Position numbers and translations under genes: made by a program. Positions 20,724 to 33,400 of a stretch of DNA of 64,000 bases are shown here, piece by piece. Source of the DNA: Zychaea mexicana (lineage: Eukaryota; Mucoromycota; Mucoromycetes; Mucorales; Lichtheimiaceae); the NCBI RefSeq assembly GCF_025766255.1, contig NW_026516691.1, positions 248,001-312,000 on the forward strand. Direction: 5' to 3'. The notes under the pieces were generated by a model. The model was not told the origin of the DNA, searched no databases, and saw only the letters and a list, made by a program, of their open reading frames with translations. Positions within the stretch are counted from its first letter, which is position 1. Every line of letters starts with the position of its first letter.

Positions 20724-22142
20724 ATGCAATCTTACGCTGAAGTCTATCAACGGTACTTTGATTCAGATCGTTTCGCACCAGGATCGCCCAAGACCATGCA
20801 AAAGGAGCTACCCCGCGCCTCTGCATACGAAGCACTCATTTCCCTTAAGAAAAAGTATCACGACGACAGTAAAATACCACTGGACGTAAACGATCTACCT
20901 ACGAGTGCTCCACTCTTTGACAATAATGAGCTGCTTGACCGTGCCGAGCAAATGGCCACTGACTGGACACACCAACATCCTGGAGGTGCCACAGCAGCCC
21001 TGCAACCAGAAACCGTCCAAGACGAGACCCGACGAGAAGCGCAGAACTTGTGGAGCATGTGGACGGCGAACCATGTCAAACAGCAGCAGCAGAAGCTGGC
21101 AGAGCCAGAACAACACGCTCAAGAGCCTCGTCGTGCTTCTGATAGCGTTGTGAAGACAGCAATAGCAGGTGGCGTAGGCGGCGCTGGCGCTGGTGCTGTA
21201 ACATCGGCAATCCTTCATGATCAGAAATCTGGCAACGATAATGAGAGTACGACGCCTCGTGGCAGCAGCATGCCCACCGCTTCAGAAATGCAGTCTAACA
21301 AAGCTGGCGATCGAAGCATGTCCCTCTATGATACAGACGATGGTTCTCAAACCACACAGATCAACAAAGATGACAGCAGCTCATCAGCGACGAAACCAAC
21401 AACAGCGGCAGCGACAGGAGCCGGCGCAGGAGCAGCTGCTGGGGCGGTACCAGCTATAGCATGCAGTACCGTGCCCGCAAATCGAAGTGTGCCCGCAACT
21501 GCTCCAATTGACAATGACGGTAGTCAAGCAAAACTTCCCGTGGCATCGGATCGACCAGTAGCAGAAAACGAGAACATAAAGCACTACAATACTCCATTGC
21601 ATCAAATCAATCAGCAGCAACAAAACGATCCCACTACAAGGATGCCAGCGGCGGCAACAAATGATGGTGACACTGCTGCAGCAAAAGCGGGTGAGCCACC
21701 ACAGTCTTCTGCCAGGGACAAGACTACATCTTCCTCTGTTGGCGGTGGAGCATCGGGTCAACCAAGAGGAAGTCGAGAACCAGCTGATCTAGAGACAGAA
21801 AACGAGGCACGTAAAGAGATCAGCGGTGATCATAGCCATAAAGCGGGCAAGATGGCAGCAGCAGCAGCCGGAGCTGGTGCTTCAATGGCTGGACCTTCTG
21901 CCCCAGTTCAGCAGCAGCAGCAGCAACCACAACGATCTGCATCCAGCACTCCATCACAAGATCAGCAGAGAAACGTCAGCTTTGCAAAAGAAAGCAAGGA
22001 AGAACAAACAAAGAAGGAAGAAGTGCCTAGTAAGAACACCGGCGGAAACAAGGACCACATTGCGGAACAGTCCGAGCTATACAGTCGAGGAGGACTGTCT
22101 GGAACTCAGCCTGTTGGAAAGATTGACTTGAAAAACTTGTAA
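20724..22142 (+). CDS. Ala/Gln-rich protein with glycine-zipper segments, 472 aa, unknown function
   Basis: Start chosen at MQSYAEVYQRYFDSDRF because upstream in-frame sequence is CT-rich and ends in CTGCAG, which looks like a 5'UTR intron end. The first 140 residues are the only non-repetitive part (YAEVYQRYF…LISLKKKYHDDS…WTHQHPGG…WSMWTANHVK) and may form a helical domain. Then come three Gly/Ala segments of glycine-zipper type (near residues 158-175, 230-247, 385-400) in polar Gln/Ser/Thr-rich linkers, and a Lys/Glu-rich C-terminus. No known family recognised. The LINE end lies 330 bp upstream of the start, so its promoter region was altered. It ends convergent with the bZIP gene. Confidence 0.75.
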   Translation: MQSYAEVYQRYFDSDRFAPGSPKTMQKELPRASAYEALISLKKKYHDDSKIPLDVNDLPTSAPLFDNNELLDRAEQMATDWTHQHPGGATAALQPETVQDETRREAQNLWSMWTANHVKQQQQKLAEPEQHAQEPRRASDSVVKTAIAGGVGGAGAGAVTSAILHDQKSGNDNESTTPRGSSMPTASEMQSNKAGDRSMSLYDTDDGSQTTQINKDDSSSSATKPTTAAATGAGAGAAAGAVPAIACSTVPANRSVPATAPIDNDGSQAKLPVASDRPVAENENIKHYNTPLHQINQQQQNDPTTRMPAAATNDGDTAAAKAGEPPQSSARDKTTSSSVGGGASGQPRGSREPADLETENEARKEISGDHSHKAGKMAAAAAGAGASMAGPSAPVQQQQQQPQRSASSTPSQDQQRNVSFAKESKEEQTKKEEVPSKNTGGNKDHIAEQSELYSRGGLSGTQPVGKIDLKNL

Positions 22143-22515
22143 TTGACGTATGAATAGGATGATTCTTGGATTTTGTACCGTATGTGCGTGCACACATTCC
22201 TTGGCCCACTCTCACCTGACCAGATAATAGAATACGGCATTACAAAATGTAATCCGTGCTAAAAATAAGGAAAAATTGGATATATTTTTTTTATGTTGTT
22301 GTTGGTTCATGCATGGGCAATCTTGTTGTGGATTGAGCAAGTGGTGAGGGGAGAAGAAAGCAAAAAGCTCGGAAAGGAGTGTGACGCATAATTAAAGTAC
22401 ATAACAAAAAAGAAAGCAAACAAATAGACAATTTATATACGTAATAATGAGGGATTCAGAGTGCATAGTACTAGAAATGAGTATGTGGTTGTCGTTATCA
22501 TTGAAGTAGTTGTTG
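22143..22515. other. Convergent intergenic region
   Basis: About 370 bp between the 3' ends of the Ala/Gln-rich gene (+) and the first bZIP gene (-); only 3'UTR-like AT-rich sequence with A/T runs. Confidence 0.6.
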
Positions 22516-24398
22516 TCATGGCTGGTTGAGGTCTGTCGTAGTCATAGATGACACAAGTTCCATAATTGCACCTAGTGAAATTTTGTCGAAATCAGTGTCA
22601 CATGTCATTTAACGGCAAAGTAAAAGTGTGACATCTTACCAAGGCTCGGTGCTCGTGCAGGTTGTCGTGTCTGTGGGTCTGAGCCCATAATTTGATATAG
22701 AGGATGGTTTAGTTTGTCGAACTTGGAAGCAGGAGGTGACATCAAATAGTTATTGTTGTTGCTTTCGGTACCATGTTGATTTACAGGCTGTAATGTTGGC
22801 ATGCCTTGGACAAATTGAGCTAATGTCTCGTCCGACCATATGTCACCACCACTACCGTCATTGTTGTTGTTGTTGCTACTGCTGCTATTGGTGTCATCAT
22901 GATAATATTGTTGCTGCTGATGATAATAGCTAGCTGCGGCTGTTGTCGTTGACGGGTGGTCATCTGGAGCCGGACCAACTTCTGGCAATCCCTTTGCTCT
23001 CCGCCAGTTGTTTGTCTTGCGTCTATCATAATCGATGGTAAGGAACCAGAACTCGCTAAAGAACTCGGGTGGGAGCTCCCAACTCTCGCTCATGGTCGGA
23101 TCGCCTCCGTGATAAACGGCCCCGTTGAGTAGCATGGAGAAACACCGATCGTAGTCCATCTGGTCACGAAATATGATCATTCGATCTCGCATGTGAGGCG
23201 TTGGTATCAAATCGATTCGCGGATCATGTGAAATTGACAGCTGTAGGAGCGTTGGCTGTAGGCGGGCTGCTGATGAACCGATGCTTGATAGTGTCGATTG
23301 AATACGTAGTTGGAGTCGAATTTTCTGGATAGCGCTTAGACTGCTACTATTGTCGGCGGGTGCTGGTGATGGTGAGAGTTTATTTGTTGTTGTTGTTGCA
23401 GCTGCAGATGGTGGTGTTAATGATGCTAATGAGGATGATAATCTGTGATCCGTCTGCTGTGTTGTTTCTTTTGGCAATGACGATGGTTGTGTTGATAGTG
23501 ATGGCTGCAGCCATCTTTCATAGTCGCCCTTTGGCTCTTCTTTGACATATGACATGTCGCTATCTTCATCCGTGCCTACTGGTGAATCGCCTAACCTTTC
23601 TGTCCCGGCACCTTCGCCATATGAGTCATAGGGTGGTGAAGACAGAAATTGATCATCAGCAGTAGTAGTAGCATCATCATCATCCCTGTACTCCTGTTTT
23701 GGATAACCATCGTCGTTATCGTCGTCGTCATCATTATCATCATAATTTCCCGTTGTCATCATTTCCTCCTCCTCCTTTTGCTGCTCCTGATACGAATTGG
23801 CAATATGAGCAGCCATCGTTGGCTTTAAGTTGATGTTGTTTCGCATGTAAGCATTGACATAGGCTTCGATAGTGTGAGGCGACGATTGAGCAATTTCGCT
23901 GAGCGCTTCTTCGGTCAAGTAAGGCGAATGCGTAGGAATCTGAATTGAGTGGTGCATACAGATAAACTGGAGCGTCAGAACAAGCCCCTTGAGATACCAG
24001 TTCTCGGCTCGAAAAGAATCCAGCTGTGCTTTGGTTGCATGGAGCTCCTTGGCCGTTTGCTGTCTTTGTTCGCGGAGTGTACGTATGGTCGTTTCGAGAT
24101 CGCGGAGGTGTCGCTCTTTACGTTCGCGGAATGCTCTTTGTGCTGCACGGTTTTGCGCTTTACGTAAAGCAGGCGATGCTGGGTTTGGTTTTCGGCCAGG
24201 CTTTTTTCGCACTTTGACGGGTTGATTGCCTGTTGTTGGTGGTGACAGCGATTCCATGGGTTTGGGTATGCATCGCAATTGTGGCGGTAGTGAGTGTGGT
24301 TGTTGCAGTCCGGAGACGGCGGTAGCAGCTGGCGATGCGTGCACGGACCAGTCGTGCGATGGCGATTGGGCTAGTAAGTCCTCAATGAAGGAATTCAT
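22516..24398 (-). CDS. bZIP transcription factor, Pap1/Yap1-like with DUF3425-like C-terminus, 604 aa
   Basis: Sequence-specific nuclear regulator. Residues 63-73 are a basic KKPGRKP patch resembling an AT-hook; residues 79-97 contain NRAAQRAFRERK, the Pap1/Yap1-type basic region; a leucine zipper follows to about 135. The middle is acidic (Asp runs near 225-240) and Ser/Thr-rich. Residues about 395-480 (HDPRIDLIPTPHMRDRMIIF … WELPPEFFSEFWFL) match the DUF3425-type domain often linked to fungal bZIPs. Two exons: 22640-24398 and 22516-22571 with a 68-nt intron; the join is in frame (SLG-AIMELVSS…). If the intron is kept, translation ends at 22605 with KMSHFYFAVK instead. No Cys-rich redox domain is seen, so oxidative control as in Yap1 is not implied. 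A paralog lies at 28687-30448. Confidence 0.87.
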
Positions 24399-27300
24399 TC
24401 CGTCAACCTCTTTTTTCTTTTCTGTCGTTCTGCCACTCTTAAGCCAAGGAAAAGAAAAGAAGGAAAAAACGTATAGGGATGGCTCGGGATTCCCTATTTG
24501 AGCAGGCTTGGAGAGTTACGGAAAAAGCAAGCAAATGGGCAAATAGAGCCACGTGAAGATTGAAGCATCGTTTAATCTGTAACCTGTTTCATTGCTGCAG
24601 GGATAAGCGTACCTTGTGCTTGTTTTTAAAAAGAAACGAGATCATTTCTTTGCAGATGATTTTACTCGTCATTTTACTCGATACGGCATGCGCATATTCT
24701 AACTTCCCTCAGGCTCATTATACATTATTTGACTGTGAATGTAGGTCTCTGTCTGCATTGGCCGGCCGAAACTGACAGCAGCATCACAGGCTTTGGTGAC
24801 ACGTACCACCAAGCCGAACCCGCCGAAGCCCGTTTCACAATTATCGTATTTAGACGTTCTTTCTATCCATGTCGATCTACTACTGCTTTACTTTCTGAGG
24901 AGACCCTGGGGTTTTGGGTCTGGGATCACTAACACTTTTTACATATTTATAATGGGAAGAAAACCAGTAGTATACAGAATATACTGGCACACCTAACTAG
25001 CTCATCACCAAGTAGGCGGACTTGGATTGCTCGAATTTCCTTATGTAAGCGACAACAGTTATTTAAAAAGAGCGTTTCTTATGCTTACTGTTAATTCTTT
25101 TCTGGTTGAATAAACGTCACAGAGCACGTTTTCAAAAGTACCAGTGAAAAACGATGCAGGCATGGATGATAAAACCAAATATACATTTGCAAAGAGTGAG
25201 GATATATTGTTTAGTACGAGCATTTTCCAACTTCAACTTATCGGCGAACAATTAATATGTGGTTTATAAAGAAGTCATAACCAGCTTTTTTTCCCTGCAC
25301 TGAACACAAGGTGGTAACAACACCACCACTAGTGTGGAGGAGCATCTTGCTGTACTGCTGTACATTTATCTGCTTGTCAGCATTCTTAATTTTCTTTCAT
25401 TACTTAACTGTATCATATGCTACCATAGTCAAGCAGGAGGAGAAGGAATGCTTAATATCAATGAAGTACATAGTAGCTGTAACATAAGCTACCATAACCA
25501 TATAGTTCTCGGTAATACACTCGCATTTAAATAAATTCAAATATCTATTTAGTACCAATGAAGCTCACTGCCATATGACTACGTAAATTTACAAGAAAAG
25601 CAATACGTTTTACGTAATATTCCAGCCAATATCTTGAGTTACTCTAATAAGTATGGTGTACGAATAAATTACTACTTCTTCTTATGTGCATCTGCATTAT
25701 TAATTCCCATCACTCCTTTAAAACAAACACTGCTGCGTATGTATATACGTTAACGTTGATTTTATCTTGATTGGAACAGAGAGTCAAAGAAGAAAATCGT
25801 CAGTGCTGTTACGACGTCCGCTGAAACTCTCCTTTATTCCATCAGACGTGCTTAGCTGCAATACATTTGAAAATTGTATTAGTGTCTAGTCTGCAAGAAA
25901 CAAAAGCAACAAGGGCAATCTAACAATTACTACTGATTTTTGCTGTAAGGGACTTTTTTTCATTCGTCAAGAAAACATTTATATTCAGAAATAGCCGCAT
26001 TGATATTGCCCCTCTAAGGAGAAGTTCTTTTTTCAATATCGTCGCAAGGAAGATCTTCAGTTACTGTATTACGTCGCTACATTCGTCTGCGAGTAAAACC
26101 AACGGTGCCACAGCAGCTATCCATATCTGATCTGAGCTAAACTAAATTTTGGCCAAGGGTTTGGATGAGGACCATAAGGTACGCAAGTTCATTGTATTTG
26201 TGTTAAGTTGAAATCATGCGTGAAAAGTGCATCCTTTTTATTTTTGTTGCCAGTTAATGCTGCAGAATCGATTTCCCTCAACACGAGCTACCTGAGCATC
26301 GGGTTATACAGCTGCTGAACCATATATGTACAACTTTCATCCTGAGCATGATTAAGAAAACTATATCAGCGGCAATGATGTGCTCTACTGAAAGAAATCT
26401 TAAAGGTCTTGTCTTGGCACCTTTTGATGCGTTACTCGCATTTAGGAGGTATAAAGGCAGCAGAAAGACAAATAATATCATTTACAAAATCTTAAAGACG
26501 TTGTGAACAACCATAGGAGTTGCACCCGTGAAGGTCCACAAGATGCATTCGCTGGTCAACTCTTTGCACATACCTATTCTTGGCTGGGCTCAAACAATGG
26601 ATCACTCTTTACATATATAGAGTCTTCATCTCATTCAGAAAAGAACAACGGTAGTAGTAGCTTCACAGGCTGTTTCACCAATGTAAAAAGTAATTAAGTG
26701 ACTACAATTAGTATTCATACTACTAGTGCAGCTACTTTTACTACTACTATCATAACTTTTATATCTCCCGTGACGACAATGGTATCCACATAACAACGAC
26801 ACCAGCGACAGAAGTGACAGTAGCCCTCGGACAATTAGCAGAAGATGACATACAGCAACACCTGATCAATCTAAAGATACTAGCCTCGACATACCCTAAA
26901 CAGATCTCGATAGTGTGACAACTACCAGTCGAACACACCATCTGACAATGATCGCTACAATGATGACAGCAGCAAATTGGACTCAATTAACTATCATATA
27001 AACCTTATTGTTACTGACAGTGATACACTGCCGGTAACAGCCTCACCACCACCAACACAGCAACATCTTACTGTTACAATTGTAACAAGCTTCTCGTGTA
27101 TACTCAGAAAAACAGTTGTTTTCGTACGCTTTGTTGACCACCAAGCAAAACAACCACCTCCTTTTATGAATGTTGCGTTCGATAAGTAAAAGAGACGAGC
27201 CCGATAACAACATGTACGTACAATCTAGCATACAGCAGGTTGTGTATGGCTGACACCTCATCTCTGTATGTCAGCATCATGATAGTGATTCCTTTTTTTC

Positions 27301-28686
27301 TTGTACGTTTTCGTGTGTCCTTAGTAAAGTGTGGCATGGAGCAGACGTCTGTACCTCTTTGCTCCATCCTTAACGACACAGTGTTCAATGAGAGGATTAC
27401 ATTTGCATTATACTGTATGTAGCAGCCTGTTATGAGACACAAAAATGGCATTGGAAAACCGTTACCCATCTGTAACAACTGCCTACTTATATATATGATA
27501 GTAGCAATGGTGAGTGTACAGTAATGCATACTTTGTTGGATAGTTATCGACTACACTCACATAGTGCCATGACTCTACAGTCCGTGACTAGGATACGGTA
27601 ACCAGTTCGGGGACCACGTTGAAGCACAAAGAGAACAATATGAGTTCTACCTTGGATACGTACAGTCATTTATTGAGTTTTAAATTTTCCGAACATAATA
27701 TGCGGTGGACCATATTCGTGAACTTCATTTCGTCGAATGGTGACTGGTATACTGTACATGATATAACCTGAGCCAAGAAGCAATACGCGGACTAATACAT
27801 ATGTAACAGCTTCTTTGGCACGAAGCGCAGCTAAATTTTTAAAGTTACAGATGACTAATTGCTATGAGATATCTGATGCTTTTTCTCCTACCATATCCTA
27901 ACATAATATATAGATGTCATCAGTGTCTAGAAAATTATATTAGTGCACACGTTGTCAGTCGTGCTTCAATAAAAGAAACGTGCTGGCAAAATGTGCAGGA
28001 AAAGGACATATGCCGGATTGTGTCAAAAAAAATCTAGTCGCTTACAACAAGCTTGATGACGACGAGTTGCCTTAAACGGTCATTGAGCACACCATACTCA
28101 TGCTCAATTAGAGAGGTTCAAAACAAAGTGTCGCAAATTGGTTGTCAAAAAGAAAGTTTTAATTTATGCGGATTGTTTAGGATCAAAGAAGATTACGTAC
28201 AGTACAAGCAAGTTACTTTTTTTCTTTGGTTCCTTTGTATAATGACATTATTTATAACACACGCATACATACAATATAGATACAATAAGAGAGAAATGGT
28301 GACACTTTTACAACAACGAATAAATGCTTATTAACAGAGATACACATCGATACATACTACAAAATTACTATACACATAGACCATATTTGTGCGAAAACAC
28401 AAGAGCAGTGATGAGAAGGGTGGTAGTATATGTGTGTGTGCATATCCTTGTGGACGAGAGAGAAAAAAAAGCTATCATCTAGATCATGGTGATGCGATTT
28501 GTATAATGCGATTGTCAAAAATAAAGAAGGAAAGAACAACAGGGCTAGCCAGCCAGCAGATGAATAGAATGCGTGTAAATGTGCGTTTGCAGTGTCTTTC
28601 TAACTTGCAGCGAAAATGTCATTGTTGGCTGTCATAAAGACATTCATGGTCTCCAAAACTATGTAGAAGAAGCACAAAAACGCTAA
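24399..28686. other. 4.3-kb intergenic region between the bZIP paralogs
   Basis: No convincing intact gene. Upstream sequence of the first bZIP gene occupies its left side. Possible relics: an open stretch near 26280-26500 (+), another near 26790-26920 (+), and a zinc-knuckle-like piece at 27953-28075. Otherwise mixed sequence. Confidence 0.5.
27953..28075 (+). pseudogene. Zinc-knuckle-like relic
   Basis: Reads CQSCFNKRNVLAKCAGKGHM and on to PDC, ending at a stop. The KC-AGKGHMPDC part resembles a retroelement gag knuckle with one spacer altered. Isolated, about 40 codons, no neighbours of gag or pol type. Weak. Confidence 0.25.
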
Positions 28687-30448
28687 TTAGACCTTTGATC
28701 CTACAGTACTTTTCTTTCTATATCCGACTTTAAAATAAAACACTTACGGGAAGAGGGTATCGATGATGATGGTTCATGCTGTTGGGAATGTTGATGATTG
28801 TCGCACTGCTGTTGTTGTTGTTGTTGTTGTTGCTGTCGTGGAAAATGGGCAGGATACTGTTCACGGTCGATATACATTTGTTTTCGTTCCACAAGCATTT
28901 GCATCATTTGCTGGCCAAAATTGACAACGGTTTCCACAGCATCATCTGTACGTTTCTTAGGCCGGTGGTTTGGCAACAAGAACCAATACTTGACCAGAAA
29001 ACGTTTCGGCACTAGCCAACAATCCGGGTTACCAATCTCTCCGCCCGTGAAGACGGCATTTTCGATCAATGTAATTAACATATCGTCGACGTTGTAAAAG
29101 TCTTGGAATAAAATCATGTGGTCGCGCATGGCTGCTCCAGGAATGAGATCAATGCGTGTGTCATGAGGAATCGTTCGTTGTAATTCAGCTATACTCAGGA
29201 TTCAGATTCAAGGGAAAAAGGTATTTAGTTTCTCTTTTTCGTAAATGACTACGTGTCCACCAAACCCCTCCCCACAAACTTACTCGGTGTGAACAGAGTT
29301 CTATCCTTGCCCGCGTTTTGTAATGCTCGCAAGCGCGCGATAGCATCCCTGGGTCCCAGCGATGGCAGCTTGGCTGCAGTAGATGCAACTGGTTCTCCCT
29401 TCACTGTCAATTCCTCTTCTTCATTGCTGCTACAACTGGTACCAATGCTGTATGCGCTTGCGTTGTCTTCTTCCTCTGCCGTCGTAGACACCATATTCTT
29501 GGTTTGGTTGTCGGCATCGAAGAATGTATCCATGGGATCGTTCAAATATACAGATAGATCCATATCGGTATGGTCATCGCTATTGTTGCTGTCCGGCGAA
29601 GTATGTGTCGAAAAAGTGGATTCTGTCAAAAGGCTGGCAAGGTCATTTGCTGCACCGCGTGCAACTAAATCGGTGCCTAATAATTGTTGGAAAAAGGACG
29701 ACTCGAGATGACTGGCTAGCTGCGGAGCAATCGAAGCGACATCCAGGTCATTTGCGGCATGGGATGATGATGGTGGTGGTGCCGAGGTGGATGACGATGT
29801 AGTATTGAAAATCGATGATGATGCTGGGGTGCTACTGGTGCTATCGAGTAAAGAAGAGTACAAATCCTGGATTGTGGATGGAGGCGACGACGAAACCTTT
29901 GCCAAGAGATTCTTGTCATTCTGCTTGTCGGGGTTACCATCGGATGAAGGGGGAAAACTAATGATATGCTGGTGTCGATCCAAGAAAAATTCGAGCGACT
30001 GTGGAATACCCTTGGTTCGCGAGAATGTCAAGCGCTCAGATCCATAGACATCGGTCTTGTTTGCATCCCAGAATTTGGGCACATCTACGCGGTTGGCCAT
30101 GCACGCCAGTTTCAACGTCAGGACGAATCCCTTCAAATAGTTGTTTTCGTAAAGGAGCTCTTCGTTCTTTTGACGCAACAGGTTGGCTTCTTGGATGGCT
30201 TGGTCGCGCTGGTACATGCTACGTTTGACGTTCAATTCGGCCTCCTGCATCTCGCGTCGTTTGCGCTCGCGAAACGCGCGTTGGGCAGCTCGGTTTTGTG
30301 CCTTGCGTTGGGCCGGTGACGGTGGATTAGGCTTGCGGCCTGGCTTTTTCCGTGGACGAACGGGTTGTCCGTTCTGATCAAGATTCCCAAGTTCGTACTT
30401 TGGATCAAAGTGCTCAAAGGATATATTTTCAGATGATACGGATGACAT
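28687..30448 (-). CDS. bZIP transcription factor, Pap1/Yap1-like with DUF3425-like C-terminus, 539 aa
   Basis: Paralog of the gene at 22516. Residues 33-41 RKKPGRKPN, then 48-65 KAQNRAAQRAFRERKRRE, the Pap1-type basic region, and a zipper to about 105 ending in the shared YLKGFVLTLKLACM. The middle is Ser/Thr/Asp-rich. The DUF3425-like part (HDTRIDLIPGAAMRDHMILF … DCWLVPKRFLVKYWFLL) starts right at exon 2 and ends in a Gln run. Exons 29284-30448, 28748-29188 and 28687-28700; joins are in frame (TP-TELQRT and SSR-SKV). The last intron is only 47 nt; if retained the protein ends at a TAG that is itself the acceptor (28701-28703), giving 550 aa. Same strand and same layout as its neighbour suggest an old tandem duplication. 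Confidence 0.87.
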
Positions 30449-33400
30449 TTTGTTTGTGGATGTGGATGTGTGATGAGTAAGTGAAAGGGTCTATAAGAAG
30501 ATGGGAAATATTAAAACTAGTAAAACAAGAGAAGAGAAGAGAGGTGTGTATGTGTACTGCTGCTGACTTGAGCGCCCTCCCGGATATATACCACCGAGGT
30601 CCCGTCTCACGTGCTTCAAAAAGCTACAATGCTGAAGGCCGATCACAGAAAATACGTTATTTAGTGGTCGCTGGAAGTCCAAGAAATTTTAGCTGGCAAA
30701 ACAACAAACCCATGTGAAGCAGGTTACAAAGAGAAACGTGTCTATATTTGCCTTGTTACACTAGTGCCGAAACGATCTTCATTTCTATCATGTACTCTTC
30801 ATCCACCACTACATTATACACATGTGGGGTTTCCCCACCAACCAGACTATCCAATCCAAGCGTTCTGATTTTTTCACATGTCAATGAATCTCCATGTTGC
30901 ACAGACCAAGCATATCTCAAATGAAATCATCCAAACCTTCACAGATTTTATATGATGAAATGAAAGCTGGTATCTTTTTGGGCATTTTTTTCGATAAAAA
31001 TGATATGAAGGAGGGCCTGACAAAACAAGACCTTCAGGTAATATAATAATTTGCATAGAAAATGTAACTCATTAGCAAGGTAAATTTAGCTGGGGTCCAA
31101 AAGGTGGGGTAAATAAAAGTAGTAAATAAACACATCGAAGCCGTACCTTCTCACGAGCGAATCTGCAGGTGTCTCCGCTCGGCAAACGGGGATTGGGGAA
31201 CCATTCACACTTAAAGGTTGACATACCTAGCTCTTTTAACTTCCAAAAGATTCCAAAATCAGTGTACGTCCCACCGCTTTTTACTAGTGACATGAGCATC
31301 CGTGTCTCTTTACATGATCTGTCGTATCATGTACCATGCAGTATTGGGTAACTAGAAAAAAGTGACACGGCGCTTCAAATCATAGGTCGAATCTCTAACC
31401 TGAAAAATCAACGTATTCGCTGCGCAATGAGAGTCGAATAATGCTAAAAGGTTCTTAAACTCTTGGCAATATACATGGATGGAAACCTTGCTTGTAGTGA
31501 TTCACAAGTGAAACAATCATACCTCAACATGGCTATTGAATTTTTTTTGGGGGGGTTTCTGCTGCTACTGCTGCTGCAACCATAATCAGCTGTTTCAACA
31601 TGATCGGTATAATCATGATCGGCTTGGAAGTCCTTTTTTTTCCGTGGTGATGATATCAAGGATCACGTTCGTATGACATGCACACTATGTATACTAAGCG
31701 ACGCTCAGATTTAGGTGCCACGGCAAAGCTTCGTCTTTTTACAGTACTATACCAGCAATTAGCTTTGCGCCAACGACTATGTTGTTCAACATGTTTATTT
31801 CCGCTCTTTCTCTTCTGGCCTTGCCCCTCTGGTGCTCTTTTGTTTTTTCGCGTAGCACGGGCCAGGTTTATGGGTGCCTGTTTTTACTTTTTTTCGCACT
31901 CTGTTGTTGCGATGTTGCCTTGCTGCTTAATCAAGATTTGGAAATGTTCTTCTTTCTCACCCAGTGCTACCTAGCCGTTGGCATCACTGCAGCACGTCAC
32001 AGAGTTTATTACACTGGAAAGTTGGCATATTTCTAGAAACCACGACGTATCATTACAGTACCGCTTTTGACTGATGCTATAGACAGCCAAAGACCACCGG
32101 GGACTGCAGCAGAACTCGCTGCGCAACATGTTCACGGGACAGGGTGTGAGTACAAGTCTAATGCACCCACGCTTACCGATATCTTGCATTTATACTTGCT
32201 ATGCAAATAGACGGCAACTCAAAAAGGTAAGCCGTCGTCGACAGAATAGATCCGTACGGCTAAATTTTCGGAAAGCAGAATCCTCAATGCTCCGGAAAGA
32301 GATTACGAGGAACAAGCAAGCGGGAAGCTAGTGGTCGAAATGTCCATCCTTTGAGTTATGATACTACTCTTATATGCATAGGTCGATGTCGAACTACTGT
32401 AAATATATTAAAGCTAATATCATACTGTAGCTGCATAAAAATTCGGTGCATTAAGAGAGCGGCTGTCATGATATTACTGGACATAATTGAGCATGTGCGA
32501 TAGACTATCGATTTCAGCAGGTACTGTATGACCTCCAGTTAAGCAGAGCTTTATTTAGGGTAATCAGAATTGAAAAGTGGAAAAAGAGACTCTGAAGTAA
32601 GATAATACGCAGCTAAAGGTCCCTAAGCTGTGTAGACTGCTGTTGTTGCATGATACGCCCATTAAGTATGAAAGGTAAAGATTGATAAACGCTAATAGGT
32701 TATGTATTGCTTAGCAGCAAAACCGACTTGATCGATCGTCTTCTGTCTAGTGTCACAGTTTGATAGGCGACTCAAGGAACATGGGAGTTGCGCATGATGG
32801 CCGAGAAATTATATTTTTCGGGAAACTACTACGAGCCTTCATTAGAGCCTTCATTAGAGCCTTATTTGAGGGTCTAGTTGGACTCTTTTTAACGTATCTT
32901 CCATTTATGATAGACGCATTACAAAAGGTGCTTTCTTAAGCCATGCATATATTTTCCCATTCCCTGTTTCGATCTCCCTCATGAGAGTAATACCATACCA
33001 AAGCATACTTGGCAACGAGACGAAATTAAGAGACTTGGGCGAAGAAGAAGAGTATATGATTGGTGATAAATGTCCTAATAAACAAACCAGCGAGCTAATG
33101 AGCAACGTAAAAAACTGTTATCGTGCTACTGTATATGATCGACACGAGATTTGAAATGGTGAGGATGAATTGCTATGTAGGATACGTCAACTAAACTGAG
33201 TAAAATCAAAGAGTATTAAATCATTGAATACCATACATTTTTTTCGTCTCTTCGACGACAAGTACGTTATAGCCTATCATAATCAGTAGTATTTTCAATT
33301 GTAATAGCAGCAATAATCATAGTAGCTAGTAGAATTGCAGTGCAATTTCGTACGCTTACTATACTAGCTTTACTTACTTTATTCCTTTGAAAGATGCAAA

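Noticed and set aside
24601..25060. tRNA-like folding in GC-richer patches near 24790 and 25020
   Set aside because: No T-arm GGTTCRA core or acceptor stem could be paired.
31678..32036. Hydrophobic + strand frame in the 6-kb gap
   Set aside because: T-rich sequence gives Leu/Phe/Cys runs in two overlapping frames; no membrane-protein family features and no context.
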